Source: Euryarchaeota archaeon UBA462 (GTDB lineage: Archaea; Thermoplasmatota; Poseidoniia; Poseidoniales; Thalassarchaeaceae). Taken from it: 64,000 bases of DNA. The stretch spans positions 26,702-90,701 of the forward strand of contig DAYD01000004.1 in NCBI GenBank assembly GCA_002506755.1, in the 5' to 3' direction. The notes beneath the pieces are model-generated. The model ran no database searches. It had not been told where the DNA came from and was given only the letters and a program-made list of their open reading frames with translations. This document shows, piece by piece, positions 1 through 9,500 of this stretch (the stretch's first letter is position 1; every line of letters starts with the position of its first letter). A program made the position numbers and the translations under genes.

Positions 1-1
1 C

Positions 2-838
2 CAGACCCCGTGTCCTGAGGGGCAATATCAGGCCGAGTCTGGATCAGGCTCGTGCATCGAACCTGCTCCCGGGGAGGTGGCCTCACCTGACGGAACATCC
101 ACCGTGTCGTGTACACCGGGGAACTACCGACCAGATGGGCAGACATCGTGCATACCGGCTTCGCCAGGACACTACGTATCGGAGGAAGGGGCCTCCTCAC
201 AGACCCCTTGCGAGCCAGGTACCTACAGGTCGACCGCAGGAAAGACCAGTTGCATGGATGCGACTCCAGGTAGCTATGTACCAGAGGAGGGTGCATCAGA
301 CCAAATCCCGTGCCCAAAGGGCGAATACCAGAATGTTGGCGGCCAAGAGTCGTGCCAAGAGGCAATGCCAGGGCACTCCGTCCCCGAGGAGGGTGCCATG
401 TCACAGACGAGCTGCAGACCAGGCAGTTTCCAGCCCGACCAAGGACAGGAATCCTGTTTAGAAGCAGACCCAGGTAACTTTGTCCAATCATCCGGGGCTA
501 CCTCGCAAACCCCCTGTCAGCCAGGAACCTTCCAGTCATCCGAGGGATCCAGGAGCTGCGATCTAGCACAACCAGGGAACTTCGTAGCAGAGGAGGGTGC
601 CACTGAGCAGACAGAGTGCCCCAGTGGCCAGGAGCAGGAGTATAGCGGCCAGACCGAGTGCACCGATGTCGAGAGGCCTCTAATGCTGACACTGCTCATT
701 TTCGCCGTACCATCCGTTGTTCTTGGCACGATGGCCATTCTATACATCTCTGGAAGGAAGAAACAGGAAGGGAGCCGGGGGAAGGCCTACATGTACTCCG
801 AGGATCTAACAGTAGGACAGATAAGGAAGAAGGATTAG
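2..838 (+). CDS. Cysteine-rich repeat surface protein, C-terminal part (5' end outside window)
   Basis: The reading frame is open to the left edge, so this is the C-terminal end of a longer protein; the GTG at 77 is only an internal valine codon. It consists of tandem units of about 34 residues with the pattern C-x-P-G-x-[YF] ... S-C-x-x-A-x-P-G-x-[YF]-V ... G-A-x-x-Q, resembling the ephrin-receptor-like/TNFR-like cysteine repeats (GCC2/GCC3 type). A hydrophobic segment at about 677-751 is followed by a basic, then mixed-charge tail of about 30 residues, so the repeats should sit outside the cell on a single membrane anchor. Role unknown; adhesion or cell-surface binding is only an inference from repeat architecture. 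The signal peptide and any N-terminal domain lie outside the window. Confidence 0.75.
   Translation, partial: QTPCPEGQYQAESGSGSCIEPAPGEVASPDGTSTVSCTPGNYRPDGQTSCIPASPGHYVSEEGASSQTPCEPGTYRSTAGKTSCMDATPGSYVPEEGASDQIPCPKGEYQNVGGQESCQEAMPGHSVPEEGAMSQTSCRPGSFQPDQGQESCLEADPGNFVQSSGATSQTPCQPGTFQSSEGSRSCDLAQPGNFVAEEGATEQTECPSGQEQEYSGQTECTDVERPLMLTLLIFAVPSVVLGTMAILYISGRKKQEGSRGKAYMYSEDLTVGQIRKKD
11..661 (+). repeat. Tandem coding repeat, 99-102 bp unit, about 6.5 copies
   Basis: Successive unit-start cysteine codons lie at 11, 110, 209, 311, 413, 515 and 617, giving periods of 99, 99, 102, 102, 102 and 102 bp. Each unit carries two cysteines and two Pro-Gly turns. The units differ in sequence while keeping the cysteines, which suggests old duplications under selection for disulfide spacing rather than recent expansion. 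Confidence 0.85.
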
Positions 839-880
839 TCTGATAGTATCAGTTATTTGTCCTACTCCATTCCGAATACC

Positions 881-1924
881 ATGAGGGAATACCCCGGAGG
901 CAGGGTAGACCTTCGCAGTGATACCGTGACCCAACCAACGGCCGGAATGAGGGAGGCAATGACCACGGCAATCGTAGGGGACGACGTTCTCGGCGACGAT
1001 CCAACTGTCATACAACTACAGGATAGGCTGGCTGATATGCTCGGTAAGGAGTCCGGGCTGTTCGTAACATCCGGAACAATGTGCAACGCTACTGCGATAC
1101 GTGCGCAGACCGAGCCAGGAGACGAAATCATCACTGAGGCGCACAGCCACATCTACATCTACGAGGGAGGGGGATTTGCCGCTCTATCCGGAGTTTCAGT
1201 AGCTCTTGTGGAAGGATTGAACGGCATAATGAACCCGGAAGATGTGAAAAGCGCGATAAGAAAGGGAGATGGGAGCTTGGGGCACTTCCCAAACGGGTCC
1301 ATGGTTTGCGTTGAGAACACCGCCAATAGAGGCGGAGGTACCTGCTACCCGTTAGAAACAATGGATGAAATCGCTAGGGTCTCCACCGAGAACAACTGCA
1401 CATCCCACATAGATGGGGCGCGTATTTTCAACGCCTCTGTTGCTATGGGGGTGGAAGTTGCAAGAATAGCGGAGCACTATGACTCGGTCTCGATATGTCT
1501 ATCCAAGGGATTGGGGGCCCCCGTTGGAAGCGTCCTTGTCGGATCTTCCCAGATGATCGATAGGGCATACAGGTGGAGAAAGATGTTCGGAGGAGGAATG
1601 AGGCAGTCGGGGATCCTAGCAGCTGCAGGACTCTATGCATTGGACAACAACATCGAACGACTTCGTGATGATCATTACAGGGCCCGAAGGCTCGCAGAGG
1701 CCGTGAGCGAGATGGGGTACAATGTGGATATGGATCAGGTCCAAACAAATATGGTCTACATCGGCTGCGAAAAGGGAAGCGCAGAGGGAATGGTTTCCAA
1801 ACTATCAGACCAGGGAGTGGATACGCTAACGATCGACGACTCTTCAATTAGAGCGGTCACCCATCTTCACATCACCGATGAAGATGTAGATAGGGCAATA
1901 GAGGCGTTCGCAGCCTCCCGATAA
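881..1924 (+). CDS. ltaE: Low-specificity L-threonine aldolase, PLP-dependent
   Basis: The protein is 347 residues from the ATG at 881. It begins with the family hallmark RVDLRSDTVTQPT, followed by VGDDVLGDDPT and the TSGTMCN phosphate-binding region. The PLP lysine lies in the motif CLSKGLGAPVGS. The enzyme cleaves L-threonine or L-allo-threonine to glycine and acetaldehyde in the cytoplasm, in the fold-type I aminotransferase superfamily. A TTG at 857 would add eight residues, but homologues start close to the RVDLRSD motif, so ATG 881 is preferred. Length is normal for the family. It stands alone between a surface protein and a secreted thioredoxin-like protein, so context adds nothing. 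Confidence 0.93.
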   Translation: MREYPGGRVDLRSDTVTQPTAGMREAMTTAIVGDDVLGDDPTVIQLQDRLADMLGKESGLFVTSGTMCNATAIRAQTEPGDEIITEAHSHIYIYEGGGFAALSGVSVALVEGLNGIMNPEDVKSAIRKGDGSLGHFPNGSMVCVENTANRGGGTCYPLETMDEIARVSTENNCTSHIDGARIFNASVAMGVEVARIAEHYDSVSICLSKGLGAPVGSVLVGSSQMIDRAYRWRKMFGGGMRQSGILAAAGLYALDNNIERLRDDHYRARRLAEAVSEMGYNVDMDQVQTNMVYIGCEKGSAEGMVSKLSDQGVDTLTIDDSSIRAVTHLHITDEDVDRAIEAFAASR

Positions 1925-1962
1925 TCCGTAAGCGTTCAATAGCCAGCCCCACTCGAGCTGAT

Positions 1963-2895
1963 GTGAGAAGCCTCCTAGCGATCCTATTAGCTACCATGCT
2001 AATCTTACCGATTCATGCTTCAGCGGCCAGCTCCAAATTGTGGGATGATGCTAGGCTGGGCATGAATGCCGGGACAATGGGCGGACCCTCAATCCTACTC
2101 AGCAATAACACTACTAATGAGAAATCCACGATTGAAGTGTCAGACTTACCCAGCATAGTAGAGGTATACACGGCCACTTGGTGTTTTAACTGCGTAAAGA
2201 CCGAGATAGCCTTGGATGAAGCGATCGGAAGTCATGAAGTCCTCCGTTTCCACTACCACAGGTACCTATATGAAACTCTAGACCCATTCGGTAGCGAATC
2301 ATCCGACTCAAGGTGGATAGAAGAATATGGTCGAGGGTCTCTAGAATCGAGCGAAACCCCATACCTGAGCGGAACTGAAAGGGCCGCGCCTTCGAAGGTC
2401 TTTGATGGAGAGAGGATGTACACCGGAGATAGCACTAGGTCCAATAGCCTAGTAACCGATTACTCAACTGCTCTTTCTCTCGGGTCAAGCCATCCCTTCC
2501 AAGGCAACGGAACTATGTCAATGGAAATAGCCAAATCGGAAAATGGAGCAGTGGTTAATTGGTACAACGACCTCTCTAGCTCAAGAGACTGGACTGCTGA
2601 AGCAGTTCTGATGATTGTGGAAGATAGCATATACTATCCCAATGGAACAAACGGGCTTGACTATTACCACCATGTTCTACACGAGACTATTCAGCTCCCC
2701 AACTGGAACAATGGTTCCCTTCAGGTCGCTCTACCCCCTCCATGGGATGGGGATGATATTTCGCTCATTCTACTAATTGATTGGGAGACAACAATTCCCG
2801 CTCAAGCAGGCTCTCTGCCTGCACCGGCCGTGTCAACACTACTCTGCCTACTCGCGGCGCTTACTCCTCGCAGAAAGAAAATTAACACTCACTGA
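1963..2895 (+). CDS. Secreted thioredoxin-like protein
   Basis: The 310-residue protein starts at GTG 1963. Residues 1-22 form a signal peptide (hydrophobic stretch then ASAASS). A thioredoxin-type redox motif follows in VEVYTATWCFNCVKTE (C-F-N-C), where the preceding Tyr-Thr-Ala-x-Trp fits the canonical thioredoxin active-site strand. A second hydrophobic stretch near the C-terminus, followed by RRKK, suggests a membrane or envelope anchor. The middle is rich in Asn/Ser with several N-x-S/T sites, as expected for an exported archaeal protein. Probable role: extracytoplasmic disulfide reduction or isomerisation; substrate unknown. Confidence 0.6.
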   Translation: MRSLLAILLATMLILPIHASAASSKLWDDARLGMNAGTMGGPSILLSNNTTNEKSTIEVSDLPSIVEVYTATWCFNCVKTEIALDEAIGSHEVLRFHYHRYLYETLDPFGSESSDSRWIEEYGRGSLESSETPYLSGTERAAPSKVFDGERMYTGDSTRSNSLVTDYSTALSLGSSHPFQGNGTMSMEIAKSENGAVVNWYNDLSSSRDWTAEAVLMIVEDSIYYPNGTNGLDYYHHVLHETIQLPNWNNGSLQVALPPPWDGDDISLILLIDWETTIPAQAGSLPAPAVSTLLCLLAALTPRRKKINTH

Positions 2896-2899
2896 TGAT

Positions 2900-2939
2900 G
2901 TCAATCATGAGTTGGGTTGAATAACCTCCGTCAATCATG
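2900..2939 (+). repeat. Short direct repeat GTCAATCATG, two copies 30 bp apart
   Basis: GTCAATCATG occurs at 2900-2909 and again at 2930-2939; the second copy contains the start codon of the AddB-like gene. The ATG in the first copy (2907) is in the same frame and opens a five-codon reading frame ending in TAA. This may be chance duplication or a small leader ORF. Confidence 0.5.
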
Positions 2940-5900
2940 CCCAACGCTCAGGGAGGTGGTTCGGTGTCCGGAGATTATGACATAACCAGCGAGGAGATCA
3001 GTCGAGGTCCAATTCCTGAATGGCTTCTAAACCACATCAAGCTGCAGTCACTAGACTCATCCGGGCTTAAGTCAGGGAGAACGCCCAGGATCCTCTTAAT
3101 TTATCCCAATGAAAATACCAGGAAACAGGTACTCTCTGGGATAGGACTAGGTAGAGCAGTCGATAGAACCCTGCATCATACTATTGACTCATTGATTAGC
3201 TCTCTGGTCGCCGACGTGAGGTTGCCCAGGGTCATATCTACCGAGGGCCCATTCAGAATAGTACTTCACAAGGAGTGTCAAAAGGAGGCCGCGAAATTAG
3301 GCTTCCCAATTATCAACCCCCTTCCAGATATGGCGTGGGGCAAGGCTAAGACAGAGGCACTAACATCACTACATCGTCAGCTTTCAAGAGAACTAGCAAT
3401 CAAGGATTGGGAAGGTCCCGGAATTACAACCTTCAGGAAAGTGCTAACTAGATTGGAAAACCGACTGAGAGGAACCCATCCGGACATGGTCCCTAAGAGA
3501 ATAATTGAATGTCTGAACGGAGGAGAAACGCCCTTCACACTATCGGACGTTGATGGAATTATCATGCTAGACCACTCACCTGTGATGAGTAGATCTCGCA
3601 GTCAAATTCTCCTCTCAATCTCCAAGCACAAGCCTGTTCATCAGCTTGTCCACTCAGGGAACTTCAGACTCGGTCACCACGGTAATCTCCTACTAGATGA
3701 GCATCCCGTTAGGGACTCGAATAGCCTCCCTAAATGGGTTCCCAGTCATTCAATAGATAGTTCAGACAAAATCGGAAACATACAGAGGATACTACTTAGC
3801 AGGGAAAAGCACTCTTTCCGAGTCGCAATGGACTTCGTAAACGAAGCCATGTCAAGCGGATCGTCAAGGATAACGATCGTTGATCCCTCTGCTGAGAATA
3901 ACAGACACAAATGGGAAAGAATGCTTGGCAACTTGGGTTTGGGGCTAGTGAGAAGTAAGACAAGCACGCACACGCACCCCATATGCCATTGGATAATCTC
4001 TCTAGCAAACCTATCTCATGGCCCAGACGCCTTTTCTTTGGAAAGGCTTCGGAATCTAGCATTGCAATCATCAATCGTTCCTTTCGAAGATTCCCTTAAG
4101 CATCCCACAGAGAGCGAAATAACTCCAATTGCAAATCCAGAGATTCTCACCAAGATAGCAAGAAACGAGCACGTTTTGGGCGGACCGGGTGCATTGGCCA
4201 AGTGGATTGACACCCTTTCGAGGCCCCCTATCAAAGATAAGGAGGGACCGGAAAAGGAATCCACGCAGTGGTGGTTGCTTTGCCTAGCAAACTCACTATT
4301 TCCCTTGCTAAGAGGAACGGACAGAGAGATAATTCGAGCTAACCAGGGGGCTCTTGGGTGCTTTTCTGGCCATGAGCTACCACTCCTAAGCCCGCCGACC
4401 GATGGTGACGAATGGTTCGAAAGGACACTCAAGCTTATCGATTTGAAGTCAGAAATGAGCAGGTATGGAGGGGTTGGTCTCAGCCCAGCCTCAGCCCTGC
4501 AGTCTCTTTCTATGGATAGAGAGCTCCTGAGAAAAATGCAAACCACTTCTAATCAAAACCACCCCCTTATGGGGCCTGATTGGGTAGAGGAGATGAACTC
4601 ACTTTCGAGGGCTTCAACTGCAGTTGCTGGTGGACAAAACTACACAGGTGGAGTATCGGTAATGAGTCCATCAGAGGCGCTGGGAAGCACTTCTGATACA
4701 ATCATAATGTCAAACCTATCAAGCACCTCCTGGGACCTGAGGGTGCCCAAGATTGCCTTCCTGGGTGAAGAGGAGAGGCATTCCCTTGGAATCCTAAGCC
4801 CGGATTCTCCCATCAGGGACGCCCGTCATAGCCTTCAGCACATCCTTCACTCTGCACCGGAAGTAATAGTACTCGATTCAAGCATGGACGAGTCCTCCCC
4901 GCCTGCTGCCCCAATAAGGGAATGGATAAGTGATTTCGATCCTGATGGAACGAAAGGGGTCAGGGACCTGTCTCTTGATACCGACAACTCACAAAGAGGA
5001 CTAAGACAGCAGGAAGGAAAAATGATACAATCTGGAAAGCCCGCTCAAAGGTCACCTCTGAATCCAAGCTCAATATCGATTCCCTTAGATCCACATTTGC
5101 AGAGAGACAGAGAGAGACGGCAGCCTACTGTTCCGGAAAAGGACGGCTATCTTCCAGACTCCGCTATTCAACACATCTTATCTTTGGAGAAATCAAAGCT
5201 TCGAGGCAAACCTCCAGAGGGAGTATTGAATCCCAGAGAGAACCATCGATGGCCAGTGGTGGGGGGAGTGGATAAGAACGGCAAATCCCCTCCAACTATA
5301 GATCCTAGGCCACTTCCGCTGGCTCCCAGTGGTTCTGCTGTCAGTGACTCTAGGCACGGACACCTATCCGAACCTAGGCAGGAAATCGATCTTTGGTCAC
5401 CAACTAGGTTGCAGGATTGGCACAGGTGCCCCCGGATGGCATGGATGACGAGAGAACTTGGGGCTCAAAGAGAAGAGAATCAGGAGGAAGATGTGGATAG
5501 CAGGACCCACGGCGAGCTCATCCACAACGTGCATCATGATATTATCCAAGGAGTTCTTGGACTCTCATCCGGAAAAGAGAGAGACGAGAGAGGCTTGGGA
5601 TACAGCAGCGTACGGAGTTCAGGGATGGACAAAAAGCAGATCATGATGCTGGCACTTGAGTCACTAGACTCACACGCTCCCTGGCTTGGAAGGACAGATG
5701 CAGTATCTACAAATCGCCTTCGTATGTTAACTGGCATGAATCTCCAGGAATGGAATAGCTGGCTAGCTGACCCAATGCCCCTGCCCCTTGCCGGTAGAGT
5801 AGGAGGGATTATTTCCGCGGAATTTGATTTAGGTGATTCTGCTCCTATCGCGATTGAGTGGAAGATAGGAAAAGAGGATAATCCAGGTATAGAAATCTCT

Positions 5901-6506
5901 GATGGATTTAATGATCCAATCAAAGTTAGGGGGTGGATTGACAGGGTAGATTTGTTGCCAATTGACAGGGACTCTAGGATTTGGGTGAACGAGTCTGGAA
6001 ACGACTCAGTAGCGCCAATCAGGATTCACGGATCTGGTTGGTCTCCCAGAAGAATAGTAGCAATCAGAGATCTGAAGACATCTGAGTCCGGATCGGCTAT
6101 ACAACGTCACCACAAGGGCCTACTGGAGGAACTGCAACTTGCCATCTACGCTAGGTCCTGGGAAGTAACCCATCCCGGAGACTTGGTTCTGGGAGCGGGA
6201 ATATCGGTACTCGGCCACACATCCGAGCACTTCATCGAGCTCTCATCCAAATATTCGAAAGACAATGACAGGACAAATATTGGGACCAGATCTTCTGTCA
6301 CCTCAGAACTCCACAGATTCCATGATGAGGGTCCGAGCCCGGATAGCGATCACTTCAGGGCTTGGTTAGCTCAGAGGCTTAGTGTTGCCCAGAAGGTAGC
6401 TTACAAGGCACGATCGGGTAGTGTTCATCCTACTCCCTCGCCCGGAGTTTGCTCCTTTTGCTCGGTTAGAAGCACTTGCAATGTCAAGATGGAGGGATTT
6501 TTCTGA
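2937..6506 (+). CDS. AddB/RexB-like protein with C-terminal Fe-S PD-(D/E)XK nuclease domain
   Basis: The 1189-residue protein has an inactive helicase-like N-terminal part (ILLIYPNENTRKQVL near residue 51, no GKT/S loop) and a C-terminal RecB-family nuclease. Nuclease signs: LQDWHRCPRMAW at about 823-834, giving the first cysteine; GWIDRVDLL at about 998; IRDLKTSE at about 1043, the D-x-K part of the active site; and CSFCSVRSTC at about 1173, the C-x2-C-x5-C cluster that with the first cysteine holds a 4Fe-4S cluster in AddB. It overlaps the downstream helicase gene by 31 bp, so the two are almost certainly one complex for double-strand end resection or degradation of foreign DNA. Residues 700-820 are low-complexity and proline/arginine rich. 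Confidence 0.8.
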   Translation: MPNAQGGGSVSGDYDITSEEISRGPIPEWLLNHIKLQSLDSSGLKSGRTPRILLIYPNENTRKQVLSGIGLGRAVDRTLHHTIDSLISSLVADVRLPRVISTEGPFRIVLHKECQKEAAKLGFPIINPLPDMAWGKAKTEALTSLHRQLSRELAIKDWEGPGITTFRKVLTRLENRLRGTHPDMVPKRIIECLNGGETPFTLSDVDGIIMLDHSPVMSRSRSQILLSISKHKPVHQLVHSGNFRLGHHGNLLLDEHPVRDSNSLPKWVPSHSIDSSDKIGNIQRILLSREKHSFRVAMDFVNEAMSSGSSRITIVDPSAENNRHKWERMLGNLGLGLVRSKTSTHTHPICHWIISLANLSHGPDAFSLERLRNLALQSSIVPFEDSLKHPTESEITPIANPEILTKIARNEHVLGGPGALAKWIDTLSRPPIKDKEGPEKESTQWWLLCLANSLFPLLRGTDREIIRANQGALGCFSGHELPLLSPPTDGDEWFERTLKLIDLKSEMSRYGGVGLSPASALQSLSMDRELLRKMQTTSNQNHPLMGPDWVEEMNSLSRASTAVAGGQNYTGGVSVMSPSEALGSTSDTIIMSNLSSTSWDLRVPKIAFLGEEERHSLGILSPDSPIRDARHSLQHILHSAPEVIVLDSSMDESSPPAAPIREWISDFDPDGTKGVRDLSLDTDNSQRGLRQQEGKMIQSGKPAQRSPLNPSSISIPLDPHLQRDRERRQPTVPEKDGYLPDSAIQHILSLEKSKLRGKPPEGVLNPRENHRWPVVGGVDKNGKSPPTIDPRPLPLAPSGSAVSDSRHGHLSEPRQEIDLWSPTRLQDWHRCPRMAWMTRELGAQREENQEEDVDSRTHGELIHNVHHDIIQGVLGLSSGKERDERGLGYSSVRSSGMDKKQIMMLALESLDSHAPWLGRTDAVSTNRLRMLTGMNLQEWNSWLADPMPLPLAGRVGGIISAEFDLGDSAPIAIEWKIGKEDNPGIEISDGFNDPIKVRGWIDRVDLLPIDRDSRIWVNESGNDSVAPIRIHGSGWSPRRIVAIRDLKTSESGSAIQRHHKGLLEELQLAIYARSWEVTHPGDLVLGAGISVLGHTSEHFIELSSKYSKDNDRTNIGTRSSVTSELHRFHDEGPSPDSDHFRAWLAQRLSVAQKVAYKARSGSVHPTPSPGVCSFCSVRSTCNVKMEGFF

Positions 6507-9500
6507 TCAGGCTTAATACAGCACAACGTCTTGCATTGAATTTAGACTCTCACATAGTGATAGATGCAGGGGCGGGAACTGGTAAGACTAGCACAATCGT
6601 GGACAGGGTGATCGAGCACTACTTATCTTCTGATCAAAGGGCTACTAGACTACTTCCTGTACCAGCAAGACCATCCAGCACGGTAGGTGGTGTGACCATA
6701 CATCCCGCATCGGAAAGGGTCAATCTGGAGGAATGGGGAGGCCTTCTTCCAGGGGAAGTAGTACTCCTGACCTTCACTAACAGGGCTGCAAACGAAATGA
6801 AGGACAGGCTTAGACAGGCGATTTCGAGACTAAGACCCGGTCCGATAGGTGATGATGGTGAAATTAGAAGAGATCCTAGAATAAGGAGTCAGGGGTTCGT
6901 CGAGCAACTCCTAACCCTGTTGGAGGATGCCCCAATCGGAACAATTGACTCATTCCTCTCTCAGCTTGTGACTCCCTACAGGGGTTGGTTGGGAGATGCC
7001 CTTGGTCGAGAGAATGTCTCAGACTCAGGAAGGGCTATACTGGTTGAGACCTCTTTAAGGACAATCTGGAGGCTAGCAAGCGAAAAATCACGTATCGGTG
7101 ACGCTGTAGATGCTGGAATTCCCGCAACCATCGCTGCCGATGTGTTGGCTGCAAGAGATAGGGTAGCTAGGCACTACTCCGGGAGGACCTCTGCGACTAG
7201 GGTTTTGAGAGCCTTGGTTAGCAAGTCTGTCTTCGTGGAGGAATCGTCACGGAAAATAATTGACGAAGAAGGAAAATTGGATGGGGATTTGCTGAGATAC
7301 AAGATCCTCTCTTCGATCGATAGCAAAGATATCTCGACACAGGCCGATAGAACTCATGCTATCGCTCACGGAATTAGAGAGTCGATCAAAACCGGACTCC
7401 TGACACCATCTTCTCCTGGATGGCCTCCTCAGACTAGGATGGCCTCATTAGATGATTTGATCGTTGAAGGCCCACCAACGGATGACTGGGGTAAACTGCT
7501 ATGGATGGCTAAGATCCTGATGTGCATAGTTTCTCCTTCCTCAATGTATAACAAGAAAATGACCTTTCTCCCAAGATTGAAACTACCATCCGGGGGATGG
7601 GAATCCGGAATAAGAAGCCATGCGGATATCTCTGACAAGAGCATTAAGGATAGATTCACAGATGAAATGAAGAATCACAAATCAGAACTAGACAGGATTT
7701 GGTCTGACGATCTAGGGGTCATGGTTCTGCACTTTGTCAGAATTTCAAGCCTCTTGGATGGAGCAAAGCCCCCTCACACACCATCGGACTGGGGTCCTCC
7801 ATCCCTTCCCCTTGCTAAGGAGATACCAGAAAGGCCTGAAGACCCAAAGAAGAATTACCATTTCTCCCTCGAGTCAGAGATTCAAAATCTAAGAGACCTC
7901 CAACTCCTTCACCAAGGATTCCAAGGAGTTCTGAAGAATCTTAAACTTCGAAACGAAGTTCATGACTTTGATGACATCCAAAGGATGGCCGGAGATCTCC
8001 TCCTAACCAATTGTCCTGAGGTATGCAGAGCATTCTATCACCCTACTGTACAACAAGCCCTCGACTCGCTTGAAACTAGTCCTTGGAGAGACGATCACAT
8101 TATCAGCGCACTTGAGGCTATCAAGAGACTAGAAGAAAATCCAAACTCTGCAGGACATTCCCAAGCTAGCTTAGGGGCCATGAGAGCCGATCTTGAGGCC
8201 AGATATAGTATTCTAGGAGACATAAGGAGAAGGTTCAGGGCATTCATAATCGACGAGGCTCAAGACAACTCTCCTTTGCAGTGGAGACTGCTTTCGAGAC
8301 TGTGGGGGCCACGGCAAGAAAAAGAGGGTGACCCAGTTAAGCCAGATACCCCATGGCAGCCTACCGTTTGCTATGTTGGTGATGTAAAACAGAGTATCTA
8401 CGCATTCAGGCAAGCGGAGGTGACCGGATTTTTAGAGTTCGCAAGATCATTGAGAGCTATTAACGCACACGAGTTTTCTAGTATAGCAGAGCTAACAAGC
8501 CAACCTCCACTGAGGAAAGAGACTCATAGCAGGGACCCAAGGAATGACCACATCTCCACTATTGCCACGGCTACTGAACACATGGAGAGAGGAGGAAGGG
8601 ACTTAGCCTCCTGGATACCCTTTGACTCTACAGACTGGGACCTCCCTGCTCCCTCGGCAGATGAAGTAAGGTCCAGAAAGGAAGGAATGGTATCTCTTCA
8701 TGTAAATTACAGAACTGAAGGCGGCCTTCTCGATACTATGAACGAGTGGTGGGAAGACGTATTTTCGGATAGACACAGGATTCTGGCAAAGGGAGACTTT
8801 TACGCCTCCGCTCAGACACTACATAGCTTTCCGGAGAAGCGGACTCTTAACGGATCAATAGAGTGGATATGCCCTCCCGACTCTAACGTATCCGAAGACC
8901 CCTCCAAAAATCTGGAGGAGTATCTAGATCCCTTTGGGCCCGGTCCGTCAGATAGCATAGAACGGCAGTCCAGACTAATAGCTCAAAGAGTGAGGAGCTT
9001 GATTGACGGAAATGCAGTAAGAGTAAGATCAGCGGATGGATCATGGAAGATTGCACCTCAAGAGAACGCTGTGAATCCAGAGGAGATTAGCATCCTGATG
9101 CCAAACAGAGTTGGACTAAGGGATGTAATCGTCAGGCATCTAGCGGACATGGGAGTCCCATCTCAAGTAGACAGGGAGGGCGGTCTACTTGACAGGCCTG
9201 CAGTGAAAGCTCTGGAGGGACTAATCCAGTTTGTTGCCAGACCAAAATCACGTCACAACGCTGCATGGGTTTCTCGATCTACATTGCTGGGGCTCAACGA
9301 CCGGCAACTACACTCATTCCTATCATCAAAACCGGATGAAGAGAACCTCCTCAAGGGGCTACTAGGTCATTGCGTCGGGGATCGTCAGAGGTCGATGGTT
9401 TCGAGGTGGGTAGAGCTATCTTCACAATCTAGGATTGTAGAGTTGTTAGAGGAGACAATAGATAACTCAGACCTACTAGTTGCCTATCCTGACGAGACTT

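Noticed and set aside
4016..4546. 176-codon minus-strand frame inside the AddB-like gene
   Set aside because: Same reason: complement of a real gene, low-complexity translation.
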